The notes beneath the pieces were generated by a model, which worked only from the letters and a program-made list of their open reading frames with translations, did no database searches and was not told where the DNA came from. From positions 1-64,000 of the forward strand of contig NZ_JADOTW010000001.1 of the NCBI RefSeq assembly GCF_015645095.1: a stretch of DNA of 64,000 nucleotides, in the 5' to 3' direction. A program made the position numbers and the translations under genes. Below, in pieces: positions 40,826 through 48,913 of the stretch (within the stretch, counting starts at the first letter, position 1; each line of letters starts with the position of its first letter). Origin of the DNA: Halomonas sp. 328 (lineage in GTDB: Bacteria; Pseudomonadota; Gammaproteobacteria; Pseudomonadales; Halomonadaceae).

Positions 40826-41824
40826 TTAGAGGGTGCCGCCGAAGGCGAGCCGGTAGCCCAGGTCGACGGTGGACTCCTCGATGGGCCGGCCGTCCAGGCG
40901 GGCCAGCAGCTCCCGGGCGGCACGCTCGCCGATGGCCCGCCGCGGGGTGATCACGCTGGCCAGGGGGGGCGCCATCACCTGGCCCACGTCGTGGCCGTGG
41001 AAGCCGGCGATGGCGATGCGCTGCGGCACCGGGATGCCGCGGCGCAGGCACTCGAAGTAGGCGCCTACCGCCACGTCGTCGTTGGTGCAGAAGAGCGCAT
41101 CGGTGTCCGGGTGGTTGGCCAATACCTCGCCCATCAGCTCGGCGCCGACGCTGTAGGAGGAGCGCTGGCTGCTCTGCAGGGTCAGCGGCGTCAGTCCCTC
41201 GGCCGCCATGGCCGCCGCGTAGCCCTCGCCGCGCTGGCGGGTGCGGGCATCCAGGCGCACCGCCAGGTAGACCACATGGCGGCGCCCCCGGGCGATCATC
41301 GCCTCCACCATGGCCCGCGACGCTTCCACGTTGTCGTAGCCCACCGCCTGGTGCAGCGGCGGGGTGCGGCTGTCCATGATCTCCACGGTGGGAATGCCGG
41401 CGGTCTCCAGCATGCGCAGGCTGCGCGGGCTATGCTGGCTATCGGAGAGGATCACCCCGTCCACGTTGTAGGAGAGCAGCGAGGCCAGGCTGCGCTCCTC
41501 CAGGGCCTCGTCGTAGCCGTAGTGGGAGAGCATCAGGTGGTAGCCCGCCGGCTCGGTGACCTCCTCGATGCCGACGATCACCTCGGCGAACACCTGGTTG
41601 GTCAAGGAGGGCACCAGCACGCCGATGGCGTGGCTGCGCGCCTTGGAGAGAATGTCCGGGGCCCGGTTGGGGATATAGCCAAGCTCTTCGGCCACCTCGA
41701 AGATGCGCTCACGCAGGCCCTCCGAGACCGTGGCCGGGTCGCGCAGGCAACGGCTCACGGTCATCTTGGTGGCACCGACCCGGTCGGCGATATCCTGGAG
41801 GGTGGGACGCTTCTTCTTCACCAT
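40826..41824 (-). CDS. gntR: LacI-family regulator, GntR (gluconate) type
   Basis: 332 residues. The N-terminal HTH (RPTLQDIADRVGATKMTVSR followed by CLRDP) and hinge region RAPDILSKARSHAIGVLVP belong to the gluconate-type GntR branch of LacI regulators; the rest is the periplasmic-binding-like effector domain. In known systems gluconate releases GntR from operators related to the palindrome GTTACCGGTAAC. That palindrome is found upstream of the TRAP genes here (45944-45955), and gntK lies next to it. Confidence 0.85.
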   Translation of the reverse strand: MVKKKRPTLQDIADRVGATKMTVSRCLRDPATVSEGLRERIFEVAEELGYIPNRAPDILSKARSHAIGVLVPSLTNQVFAEVIVGIEEVTEPAGYHLMLSHYGYDEALEERSLASLLSYNVDGVILSDSQHSPRSLRMLETAGIPTVEIMDSRTPPLHQAVGYDNVEASRAMVEAMIARGRRHVVYLAVRLDARTRQRGEGYAAAMAAEGLTPLTLQSSQRSSYSVGAELMGEVLANHPDTDALFCTNDDVAVGAYFECLRRGIPVPQRIAIAGFHGHDVGQVMAPPLASVITPRRAIGERAARELLARLDGRPIEESTVDLGYRLAFGGTL

Positions 41825-42141
41825 GGCTCGCCCGTCGCTGAAATCAGGTCAACACCTTAGCGGAGTTGCCCGGGTAAATCATGCCTCTACCGCGCTTTGA
41901 CATCGCCATTGGAGCACGGGGCTAACCTGTGGGTAGGCCCCCGGCGGCCGGACCCTCGCAAAGACGCTGTAAATCCATCCTTGGACGCTCGACTTTTTCC
42001 TGAGGCGCTACGCTATCCTGCTTCGCTTTCAGGGCCGGGGTAGGCCATCCATGGCCTACCCGTTCGGAAGGGTCTTCCTCACCCCTGAAAAAGACGCTTT
42101 GCTCCGGCCTACCCCCAGCGCCCCTATGCCATTCCATGGCG
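41825..42141. repeat. Gene-free gntR-gntK gap with repeated 9-mers and a strong hairpin
   Basis: The 317-base gap holds four copies of GGGTAGGCC or its complement: 41931-41939, 42038-42046, 42053-42061 (inverted) and 42097-42105 (inverted). The middle two form a perfect 11-bp stem (42038-42061) with a two-base loop, probably terminating gntK transcription. AAAGACGCT also occurs twice. This looks like a lineage-specific extragenic repeat. A degenerate GntR-like site (GTTGCCCGGGTAA, 41865-41877) lies upstream of gntR. Confidence 0.55.
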
Positions 42142-42669
42142 CTACCCCTGCCCCAGCGCCGCGACAAAGGCCTCGACGATGGCCTCGGGGGACTCGGCGA
42201 TATTCGCCACCCGGGCCTCTTCCGGCCCCGGCGGTTCCAGATCGGCGAGCTGGCTGGCGAGCATGGCATCACCCTTGAAGAAGTGCCCCTGGCGGGAGCC
42301 GAGGCGCTCGCGCAGCAAGGCCCGCTCGCCGTCGAGGTAGAGGATGCGCAGCTCGGGATCGCCGCGGCGCAGGCGCCCGCGATAGCGCGCCTTGAGCGCC
42401 GAGCAGGCGATCACCACCGAGGCGTCGCGGCCACGATAGTCGGCGAACCGCCCCGCCAGGGTATCGAGCCAGCCGCGCCGGTCGTCGTCGGTGAGCGGGA
42501 TGCCGCGGGCCATCTTGGCCACGTTGGCGTCGCTATGGTGATCATCGCCGTCGATGAAGTCGGCGCCGAGGCGCCGCGCCAGCAGGCGGCCGACATGGGA
42601 CTTGCCCGAGCCGGAGACGCCCATCACCAGGATGCGGTAGGAAACCGTGGGGTAGGAAGCCTGAGTCAC
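42142..42669 (-). CDS. gntK: Gluconokinase
   Basis: 175 residues. The P-loop ILVMGVSGSGKSHVGRLLAR, FIDGDDHHSDANVAKMARGI and LTDDDRRGWLDTL, followed by VIACSALKARYRGRLRRGD and GHFFKGDAMLASQLADLEPP, are diagnostic of GntK. It phosphorylates gluconate to 6-phosphogluconate using ATP. I chose the GTG at 42669, seven bases after GAGGAG; another GTG at 42675 is closer. It is probably co-transcribed with the TRAP transporter genes that supply the substrate. Confidence 0.9.
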   Translation of the reverse strand: MTQASYPTVSYRILVMGVSGSGKSHVGRLLARRLGADFIDGDDHHSDANVAKMARGIPLTDDDRRGWLDTLAGRFADYRGRDASVVIACSALKARYRGRLRRGDPELRILYLDGERALLRERLGSRQGHFFKGDAMLASQLADLEPPGPEEARVANIAESPEAIVEAFVAALGQG

Positions 42670-42683
42670 GATCACTCCTCGTC

Positions 42684-42861
42684 TCAGTTGCCGCGCACGG
42701 CGGTCGGGGTGGCCAGAGCAGGCAGCCAGGTGGCCGGGATTGGGTAAGACGCCGTCATGATCTCCCCTCGGCTCAGTTGCCGCGCACGGCGGTCAGGGTG
42801 GCCAGAGCAGGCAGCCAGGTGGCCAGGATGAAATGCCGGGGCATGTTCACTCTCCACCTCA
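42684..42861 (-). repeat. Triplicated dctM 3' end creating two micro-ORFs with ribosome binding sites
   Basis: The sequence encoding the last residues of DctM (TAVRGN-stop) occurs three times: at the true end (42859) and in two further copies ending at 42773 and 42684. Each extra copy forms a short frame: 42844-42773 (23 codons, MPRHFILATWLPALATLTAV and on) after GGAGAG, and 42758-42684 (24 codons, MTASYPIPATWLPALATPTA and on) after GAGGGGAG. The second begins like gntK itself (TQASYP). Confidence 0.8.
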
Positions 42862-44142
42862 GTTGCCGCGCACGGCGGTCAGATCGGGCAGCCAGGTAAC
42901 CAGGCCGGGGAAGGCCACCAGCACCAGCAGCATCACCAACAGGGCCGCGTAATAGGGCAGCATCGCCTTGACCAGGGACTCCATGGAGACCTTGCCCACC
43001 CCGCAGCCCACGTAGAGGCAGGTACCCACCGGCGGGGTCAGCAGGCCGATGCCGAGGATAAAGGCCATCAGCACCCCGAAGTAGGCAGGGTCGACGCCCA
43101 CCGAGGTGACGATGGGGGCCAGCATCGGCGCCATGATCACCATGGCCGGGGTCAGGTCCATCACGAAGCCGATCAACAGCAGCAGCGCCGCCACGATCAG
43201 CAGCAGCAGGAAGGGCTCCTGGGTGATCGCCTGAACCTGGCGCACCAGGGTCTGGGGCACCATGTTGATGGTCAGGAACCAGGCGATCACGGTGGCGAAG
43301 GCCAGCAGCAGCAGCACCATGCCGGTGAGCCGCGCGGTGCGGATGCACATGCCCCAGAGGTCGGGCAGGCGGATCTCCCGGTAGCAGACCACCGAGATGA
43401 ACAGCGAATAGAGCAGCGCCGCCACCGCCGCCTCGGTGGCGGTGAAGACCCCGGCGATGATGCCGCCCACCACGATCACCGGCAGCACCAGGGCCAGCCA
43501 GGCGGCCTTGAAGGCCTGCCACAGGGGCGCCAGGCGGAACTTGCGGGTCTGGCCGGCGTGCTCGAGGCTGGCCATGATAAAGGTGGTGACCATCAGCGCC
43601 AGGCCGATCAGCAGCCCCGGCACGATGCCGGCGATAAACAGCCGGCTGATGGAGGTCTCGGTGACGATGCCGTAGAGGATCAGCGGAATCGACGGCGGGA
43701 TGATGATGCCGATCACCGAGGAGACGGTGTTGATGGCGGTGGCATGGGGCGCCGAATAGCCCTGGCGAGTCATGGAGGGGATCATCATCGAACCGGTGGC
43801 GGCGGTATCGGCCACCGCCGAGCCGCTGATGCCACCGAAGAACATCGAGCCGGTGATCGCCACCTGGCCCAGGCCACCGCGGATGAAACCGACCAGGGCG
43901 GCGGCCAGGTCCATCAGGCGACGGGCAATGCCGCCGGCGCTCATCACCTCCCCCACCAGGATGAAGAAGGGAATCGCCAGCAGCGGAAAACTGTTGACCC
44001 CGCGGATCGACTGCTCGATCAGGATCGACAGGGGAATATCGGAGAGCAGGGCCATGACCACGGCCGCCACGCCGAGACCGAAGGCAATGGGCAGGCCCAG
44101 GGCGATGGAGGCGAAGAGGATCGCCAGGAAGATCCACAGCAT
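42859..44142 (-). CDS. TRAP transporter large permease (DctM/SiaM type), probably for gluconate
   Basis: 427 residues, ~12-13 helices. DctM landmarks: IPFFILVGEVMSAGGIARRL, MFFGGISGSAVADTAATGSM and MIPSMTRQGYSAPHATAINT, plus IPPSIPLILYG and the C-terminal GIGLLTPPVGTCLYVG. It is the sodium-coupled transport subunit, working with DctQ and the binding protein. The start at 44142 lies four bases beyond the dctQ stop. Linkage to gntK and GntR suggests an aldonate substrate (inferred). Confidence 0.9.
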   Translation of the reverse strand: MLWIFLAILFASIALGLPIAFGLGVAAVVMALLSDIPLSILIEQSIRGVNSFPLLAIPFFILVGEVMSAGGIARRLMDLAAALVGFIRGGLGQVAITGSMFFGGISGSAVADTAATGSMMIPSMTRQGYSAPHATAINTVSSVIGIIIPPSIPLILYGIVTETSISRLFIAGIVPGLLIGLALMVTTFIMASLEHAGQTRKFRLAPLWQAFKAAWLALVLPVIVVGGIIAGVFTATEAAVAALLYSLFISVVCYREIRLPDLWGMCIRTARLTGMVLLLLAFATVIAWFLTINMVPQTLVRQVQAITQEPFLLLLIVAALLLLIGFVMDLTPAMVIMAPMLAPIVTSVGVDPAYFGVLMAFILGIGLLTPPVGTCLYVGCGVGKVSMESLVKAMLPYYAALLVMLLVLVAFPGLVTWLPDLTAVRGN

Positions 44143-44146
44143 GGCA

Positions 44147-44716
44147 TCAGCTCCCGGAAGTGGATGAGAAGAGTCGCGTCAGGCACTGCCAGGCGCGCCA
44201 CAGGGCCACCGCGCCGATAAAGAGCGCGCAGACGATCAGCGAGGCGTTGATCAGGTTCCAGGGCACTCCCAGCAGGGCGGTGCGGGCCGTGGAACGCGAG
44301 ATCACCAGGAGCCCGCCCCACAGGATCACCCCCATCAGGGCGGCGATGATCAGGTGCTGGATCAGGTAGAGCAGGTAGGCGCCCCGACGCGGCAGGCGGC
44401 GCACCAGAAAATCCACGGCGATATGCTCGTAGCGGGCGAAGGCCGCCGCGGCACCCACGAAGACCAGCCAGATAAACAGCATGCGGGCCAGCTCGTCGGC
44501 CCAGGGCAGGGCGTGGTTGAACAGGGCCCGGCCCACCACATTGGCCGAGACCGCGAGGATCAGCGCCACCAGCAGGGCGGCGATCAGCTGTTCCATGATC
44601 ACGGTGAGCCAGCGGAACAGGGCCGGCCCGCGGCGCTGCTCGATATCCAGCTCCAGGGGGCGGCGGTTGGGATCCTCCACATAGGCGTGGGGATCGGGGG
44701 TGGCTTGGGTGTCCAT
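44147..44716 (-). CDS. TRAP transporter small permease (DctQ type)
   Basis: 189 residues with four transmembrane helices (about 38-60, 78-98, 115-135, 155-175) and the family motif FNHALPWADELARMLFIWLV followed by FVGAAAAF. DctQ bridges the binding protein and DctM. The N-terminal ~30 residues are cytoplasmic and charged. It lies between dctP, from which a stable hairpin separates it, and dctM. Confidence 0.9.
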   Translation of the reverse strand: MDTQATPDPHAYVEDPNRRPLELDIEQRRGPALFRWLTVIMEQLIAALLVALILAVSANVVGRALFNHALPWADELARMLFIWLVFVGAAAAFARYEHIAVDFLVRRLPRRGAYLLYLIQHLIIAALMGVILWGGLLVISRSTARTALLGVPWNLINASLIVCALFIGAVALWRAWQCLTRLFSSTSGS

Positions 44717-44737
44717 CGCGGGACTCCTGAGGCGGGT

Positions 44738-44761
44738 GGCGGGGCCCTCGCGGGCCCCGCC
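44738..44761 (-). terminator. GC hairpin between dctP and dctQ
   Basis: GGCGGGGCCC and GGGCCCCGCC form a 10-bp perfect stem with a four-base loop (44738-44761). There is no T-run, so it probably acts as a partial terminator or 3' stabiliser that raises dctP message above dctQM, common between binding-protein and permease genes. Confidence 0.6.
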
Positions 44762-44785
44762 GGGTCGAACATCGGGGTGGGAGGC

Positions 44786-45865
44786 TTATTCGTCGTCGGC
44801 GACGGAGGCGGCGATCTGCTGGATCTCGGCGATCAGTTCCTCGCCGATACGCGGGCCCCAGTCGTCATAGACCGGCTGCACGGCCTCCTGGAAGGCGGCA
44901 ATCTGCTCGTCGTCCAGGCGGGTGATCTGCATGCCGCGTTCCTCGAGCTGATCGCGGGCCCAGTCGTCATACTCGGCACTGATCTGGATCTCGTAGGCCG
45001 CCGACTGGCGGGCCGCCTCCTGCACCAGGGCCTGATACTCCGGCGCCAGGCGATTCCAGGTGCGCTCCGACATCATCATGATGAAGGGGGTATAGACGTG
45101 GCGGGTCTCGGAACCGTAGTCCTGCACCTCGTGGAAGTTGGAGGTGAGGATGGTGCTCCAGGGGTTCTCCTGGCCGTCCACCACGCCCTGCTCCATGGCC
45201 GAGAAGAGCTCGCCGAAGGCCATCGGCGTGGGGTTGGCACCCAATGCCTGCCAGATCGCCAGGTGCACCGGGTTCTCCATGGTACGCACCGTCAGGCCGC
45301 GCACGTTCATGCCGGCCACGTCCTCGGGAGTGGCCACCGGGCGGGCGCTGTTGGAGAGCTGGCGATAGCCGTTCTCGGAGAAGGCCAGGGCCTTGATGCC
45401 GGTGCCCTCGAAGGCATCGAGCATCGATTGGGCGGCCTCGCTCTGCAGCACCTCGATGGCCGCCTCCCGGGTGGGCAGCAGGAACGGCAGGTCGAAGACC
45501 GCCAGCTCGGAGACGTAGGAGGTGGCCGCCGAGCTGGAGGGGTAGGTCATGTCCAGGGTGCCGGTCTGCAGCATCTCCATCATCTGGACGTCATCGCCCA
45601 ACTGGCTGTTGGGGAAGATATTCACCGACAGACGCCCCTCGCTGCGCTGCTCGAGGATATCGGCGAAGTAGCGGCTGGAGAGGTACTGGGGCGAGCCCTC
45701 CGAGAGGCCGAAGCCCATGCGGATGGTATGGCTGCCGTGGTCACCCACCACCTCGCCGTCGATGGCGGGGGGCGCGGAGAGCTCGGGGGTCTGGGCCTGG
45801 GCGATGCCAATGGAGAGGATGGCGGCCCCGGTCAGGGCGAAGGCGCGGCTCCAACGAGGTGTCAT
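44786..45865 (-). CDS. TRAP transporter periplasmic binding protein (DctP type), probably for gluconate
   Basis: 359 residues with a signal peptide (cleavage near GIAQAQTPEL). DctP hallmarks: the GRLSVNIFPNSQLGDDVQMM region, LKALAFSENGYRQLSN-like strand (GIKALAFSENGYRQLSNSAR) and VDGQENPWSTI with the conserved substrate-binding Arg region before it (GMNVRGLTVRTMENP). The start at 45865 follows GGAGT. A GntR-type palindrome lies 80 bases upstream, so induction by gluconate is likely. Confidence 0.9.
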   Translation of the reverse strand: MTPRWSRAFALTGAAILSIGIAQAQTPELSAPPAIDGEVVGDHGSHTIRMGFGLSEGSPQYLSSRYFADILEQRSEGRLSVNIFPNSQLGDDVQMMEMLQTGTLDMTYPSSSAATSYVSELAVFDLPFLLPTREAAIEVLQSEAAQSMLDAFEGTGIKALAFSENGYRQLSNSARPVATPEDVAGMNVRGLTVRTMENPVHLAIWQALGANPTPMAFGELFSAMEQGVVDGQENPWSTILTSNFHEVQDYGSETRHVYTPFIMMMSERTWNRLAPEYQALVQEAARQSAAYEIQISAEYDDWARDQLEERGMQITRLDDEQIAAFQEAVQPVYDDWGPRIGEELIAEIQQIAASVADDE

Positions 45866-45943
45866 GGCGTGACTCCGTGATCTGCGTTGTTGTTGGTCGC
45901 TACCGCCGGGCATGGCGGCAGGCAGGGAAGTTAGCGGGACAAT

Positions 45944-45955
45944 GTTACCGGTAAC
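45944..45955. promoter_or_regulatory. GntR operator upstream of dctP
   Basis: GTTACCGGTAAC is a perfect 12-bp palindrome within AATGTTACCGGTAACTTT, matching the established GntR operator core. It lies upstream of dctP, and a GntR-type LacI regulator is encoded in the same cluster. Confidence 0.8.
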
Positions 45956-46011
45956 TTTCATGCTGAGCCTAGTCGTCGTCTCGCCAGGGTGTCAACGAAT
46001 GAACGAAAAAC

Positions 46012-46037
46012 GGGGCTTAGACCATGGTCTAAGCCCC
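46012..46037 (-). terminator. Perfect 26-bp palindrome with T-run on the minus strand
   Basis: The 13-base arms (GGGGCTTAGACCA and its exact complement) meet without a spacer, and the minus strand continues GTTTTTCG. It would terminate leftward transcription arriving from the phospholipase D gene before the gluconate operon. A regulator-binding palindrome is the alternative. Confidence 0.55.
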
Positions 46038-46059
46038 GCCTGGGGCGGGACTCCCGGCT

Positions 46060-46069
46060 TTACCGGTAA
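46060..46069. promoter_or_regulatory. Second GntR-like palindrome
   Basis: TTACCGGTAA repeats the ten central bases of the operator at 45944-45955, within CTTTACCGGTAAGCG, 116 bases (centre to centre about 115) further upstream. Two sites at this spacing could support looping by a tetrameric LacI-family repressor. Confidence 0.55.
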
Positions 46070-46336
46070 GCGCAGCACCCGTTCTATTCAGTGCTCCTGA
46101 GGAGTCATCCAGAGCTTCCGGCGGTAGCGTGTCGACGCAACTCTCGGCCGATCGTGCGGCTATGGACGCCGAATTCGCCAGCGCTCTGCCTCTGGTTCAG
46201 GCCATGAGGGGAATGAATCGGGTATCGTCGGGTCTGGGTCAGCGGCTGGTATCCCATGTTCTGCTTCATTCTGGTCGATCACGCTGGGAGGGACTGGCGC
46301 TCTGGCATCCCGGCTGCGAGTCTCGCTCCCTCGGGA
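46070..46336. other. Gene-free stretch upstream of the gluconate operon
   Basis: This 267-base stretch completes a 471-base gap between dctP and the phospholipase D gene. The plus-strand frame across it has no family motif or ribosome binding site and runs into sequence antisense to the neighbouring gene. I see no repeat or RNA structure here that I can name. Confidence 0.4.
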
Positions 46337-47815
46337 TCACAGCACCGGCGCCAGCAAATAGGCCGCCCGCGCCGCCACCCGATGCCAGAGCGGTTGCGCC
46401 TCGATCTCGCCGGGGCGCATCCGCCGGGAGCGGGCGAAATCGTCCTCGAACATCGCCTCGACCTCGGCGGCGAAATGGGGGTCCATCACCAGCGCCGTTA
46501 CCTCGAAGTTCAAGCGGAAGGAGCGATTGTCGAGGTTCACGGTACCCACCGCCGCGCCGCCGTCGTCCACCAGAAAGGCCTTGCCATGCAGGAAGCCTCC
46601 CTCGTAGCGATAAACCTGGACTCCCGCCTCGAGCAGGGAGTCGAGGAAGGCGTAGGCGGCGAAGTAGGTCAGTGGATTGTCGGGGCGTTCGGGGATCAGC
46701 ACCCGCACGTCCACGCCACTCAGGGCCGCCAGCTTGAGCATCGCCAGCACCCCCTCGTCGGGCACGAAGTAGGGGCTGGAGATCCAGATTCGCTGGTGGG
46801 CGGCGTGGATCGCCTGCTGGATCATCAGGCTGGCGGTCTCGAAGCGGTCCGCGGGGCCAGTCGGCAGGATCAGCACCGGCGAGGCATGATGGGACGGAAG
46901 GGTCGGCTCCCAGGGTAGCTCCGGCAGCTCCTCGGTGGCCCAGTGCCAGTCCTCGAGGAATACCAGTTGCAGCGCCAGGGCGGCCGGTCCCTCGATCATC
47001 AGGTGGGTGTCTCGCCAGGGCCCGATGCGTGGGTGGCCGTGCAGGTACTCGTCGCCGACGTTGAGACCACCGACCCAGGCGCGCTCGCCGTCGGCGACCA
47101 CGATCTTGCGGTGGTTGCGGAAGTTGAGCTGGAAGCGATTGCCCGGCCCTCGGGTGGAGTGGAAGCGGTGCACGCGGACCCCAGCCTCCTCCAGCGCCTG
47201 GAGGTAATGAGCCGGCAGGGCGTAACTGCCAATCTCGTCGTAGAGAAAGTAGACTTCGACTCCCTGCCGAGCCTTCTCGATCAGCCGAGCCTGGAGGGCC
47301 ATCCCCGTCTCATCGGCCCGCACGATATAGAACTGCACCAGCAGGTAGCGTTCGGCGGTCTCGATGCCAGCGAACAGGCTCTCGAAGGTCTGCTCCCCGT
47401 CGATCAGGAGCTCCACCCGGTTACCCCCGAGAAACGGCAACTTGGCCAACTGTTCGACACCCACCAGGTGCTTGTCACCGTGAGCGCCCGAGACCGCGTG
47501 CGAGCGCAGCTCGGCAAGCTTGTCGGCCAGCGCCCGGCCCAGGGCCGAGTCCTCGTCACGCCGTGAGGTGACGTAGCCCTGGAACTTCGCACGTCCGAAC
47601 ACCCAGTAGGTCGGCACCGCCACATAGGGCACCGTATTCAGGGAGACGATCCAGGCAATGGCCCCCTGAGAGGTGCGGCTCGACATCATGGCATCCAGCG
47701 AGGAGACGAAGCCGATCGCATGGGCCAGACCAAGCAGTAGCAGGAGCCGCCGCCAAGGCCTGCGGCGTTTGGCAGCCCCATCGAGTGACGCCCGTGATAC
47801 CCGCGTTTTGCTCAT
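46337..47815 (-). CDS. Cardiolipin synthase-like phospholipase D protein
   Basis: 492 residues. Two HKD motifs are intact: HRKIVVADGERAWVGG (first) and HGKAFLVDDGGAAVGT (second). Two N-terminal hydrophobic segments (about 22-42 and 52-72) anchor it in the membrane, as in bacterial ClsA-type enzymes, which condense two phosphatidylglycerols into cardiolipin. VNLDNRSFRLNFEV is also typical. I chose the ATG at 47815 after GGGGGGAGAG. Cardiolipin rises in halophiles under salt stress, consistent with but not proving the role. Confidence 0.9.
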   Translation of the reverse strand: MSKTRVSRASLDGAAKRRRPWRRLLLLLGLAHAIGFVSSLDAMMSSRTSQGAIAWIVSLNTVPYVAVPTYWVFGRAKFQGYVTSRRDEDSALGRALADKLAELRSHAVSGAHGDKHLVGVEQLAKLPFLGGNRVELLIDGEQTFESLFAGIETAERYLLVQFYIVRADETGMALQARLIEKARQGVEVYFLYDEIGSYALPAHYLQALEEAGVRVHRFHSTRGPGNRFQLNFRNHRKIVVADGERAWVGGLNVGDEYLHGHPRIGPWRDTHLMIEGPAALALQLVFLEDWHWATEELPELPWEPTLPSHHASPVLILPTGPADRFETASLMIQQAIHAAHQRIWISSPYFVPDEGVLAMLKLAALSGVDVRVLIPERPDNPLTYFAAYAFLDSLLEAGVQVYRYEGGFLHGKAFLVDDGGAAVGTVNLDNRSFRLNFEVTALVMDPHFAAEVEAMFEDDFARSRRMRPGEIEAQPLWHRVAARAAYLLAPVL

Positions 47816-47970
47816 CTCTCCCCCCACGGCGACAACAGCGGCGCCTGCTCCGCTCCCGGCGATTCTCTCGACAGAGCCAGCCACGAGACCTCACGCATCA
47901 CGACCCGACCTCGCATCGACCTGGGGGGTACGGCATCATCGAGAGGCTCCCGCTCTCTCCGGTCCGGGGC

Positions 47971-48837
47971 TCATAGCGGCACCCATGCCCTACCGCCATC
48001 GGTGCTACGCAGCAACCGCCCCTGCTCATCCGCCGCCACCAGATGCGCCGGGTCGGACGGATCCACCGCCAGGTGGACCAGATAGCCCTCCTCCCAGCCG
48101 CGATGGATCACCTCCCAGTCGCGGCTGCCCTCCTCGGCGCGGATCAGCCCGACCCCGACCACAAAGGCATAGAGCCGCCCGCGATCGACCACCACCAGGC
48201 TGACCGGACGACGCTCGTCATGCAGCTGGCGCCAGCGCTGGCCGCCATCGGGGCTCATCAGCAGCCCGGCCTGGGTGGCGGCGTAGAGATGCTGCGGGTC
48301 GCGGCTCGAGGCCGCCAGGGCGATCAAGCCCTCCGGCGCCCGGGCCTGAACCTGCCACTGGTGACCGCCGTCACGACTGACCTGCAGGCCGCCACGATAG
48401 GCCCCGTAGAGCACCTCGGGCTCGGCCGCACTGACCGTCAGTTGGTGGAAATCCACCGGTCCCTCGACGCCGGGCGAGCGCTGCGCCCAGCGCTGGCCGC
48501 CATCGGTGGAGACCATCACGCCAAGGTTGCCGCCCCGGGCCGGGTGACCGCTGGCGAAGAAGGTCTCGGCCTCTTCGGGATGGGGCGTAAAGCCCATGAA
48601 GTCATGGGTCTCCTCCGACACCCGGCGCGCCAGGCCATCGGTACCGACCACATGGAAGCCGTGATGGGTGGCCAGCCAGATCCGCGCGCTGTCCGCACGG
48701 TCGAAGGCCAGGCCATGGATATGGGTCTGCTGGCGCAGCTGTTCCAGGCCGATGCCCTCTGGCTCGCGGGAGCAGCCCGCCAGCAGCAGGGCCGCCATCG
48801 CGGTCAGCAGCAGGAAAACGCTTCGAAAGTCGCGCAT
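47971..48837 (-). CDS. BNR-repeat (sortilin-like beta-propeller) lipoprotein
   Basis: 288 residues. The lipobox LLLAGC (Cys ~22) marks a lipoprotein. The body carries repeated BNR/Asp-box motifs: VSTDGGQRWAQ, VSRDGGHQWQV, MSPDGGQRWRQ and LRSTDGGRAWVPL, at the spacing of beta-propeller blades. It resembles F510_1955-type proteins found in copper/heavy-metal clusters. It directly follows the multicopper oxidase gene on the same strand, so a periplasmic role in copper handling is inferred. Confidence 0.8.
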   Translation of the reverse strand: MRDFRSVFLLLTAMAALLLAGCSREPEGIGLEQLRQQTHIHGLAFDRADSARIWLATHHGFHVVGTDGLARRVSEETHDFMGFTPHPEEAETFFASGHPARGGNLGVMVSTDGGQRWAQRSPGVEGPVDFHQLTVSAAEPEVLYGAYRGGLQVSRDGGHQWQVQARAPEGLIALAASSRDPQHLYAATQAGLLMSPDGGQRWRQLHDERRPVSLVVVDRGRLYAFVVGVGLIRAEEGSRDWEVIHRGWEEGYLVHLAVDPSDPAHLVAADEQGRLLRSTDGGRAWVPL

Positions 48838-48913
48838 CGCAAGAGTCTCTCCTTCATCCTGAGAAGGCCGGGGCCGGCCCGCGGCCCCGGCATGGGAGGT
48901 GCCGCGGGCGACC

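Noticed and set aside
46129-46737. Plus-strand frame at the left end of the phospholipase D gene
   Set aside because: No motif or ribosome binding site, and most of it is antisense to the HKD-containing gene.
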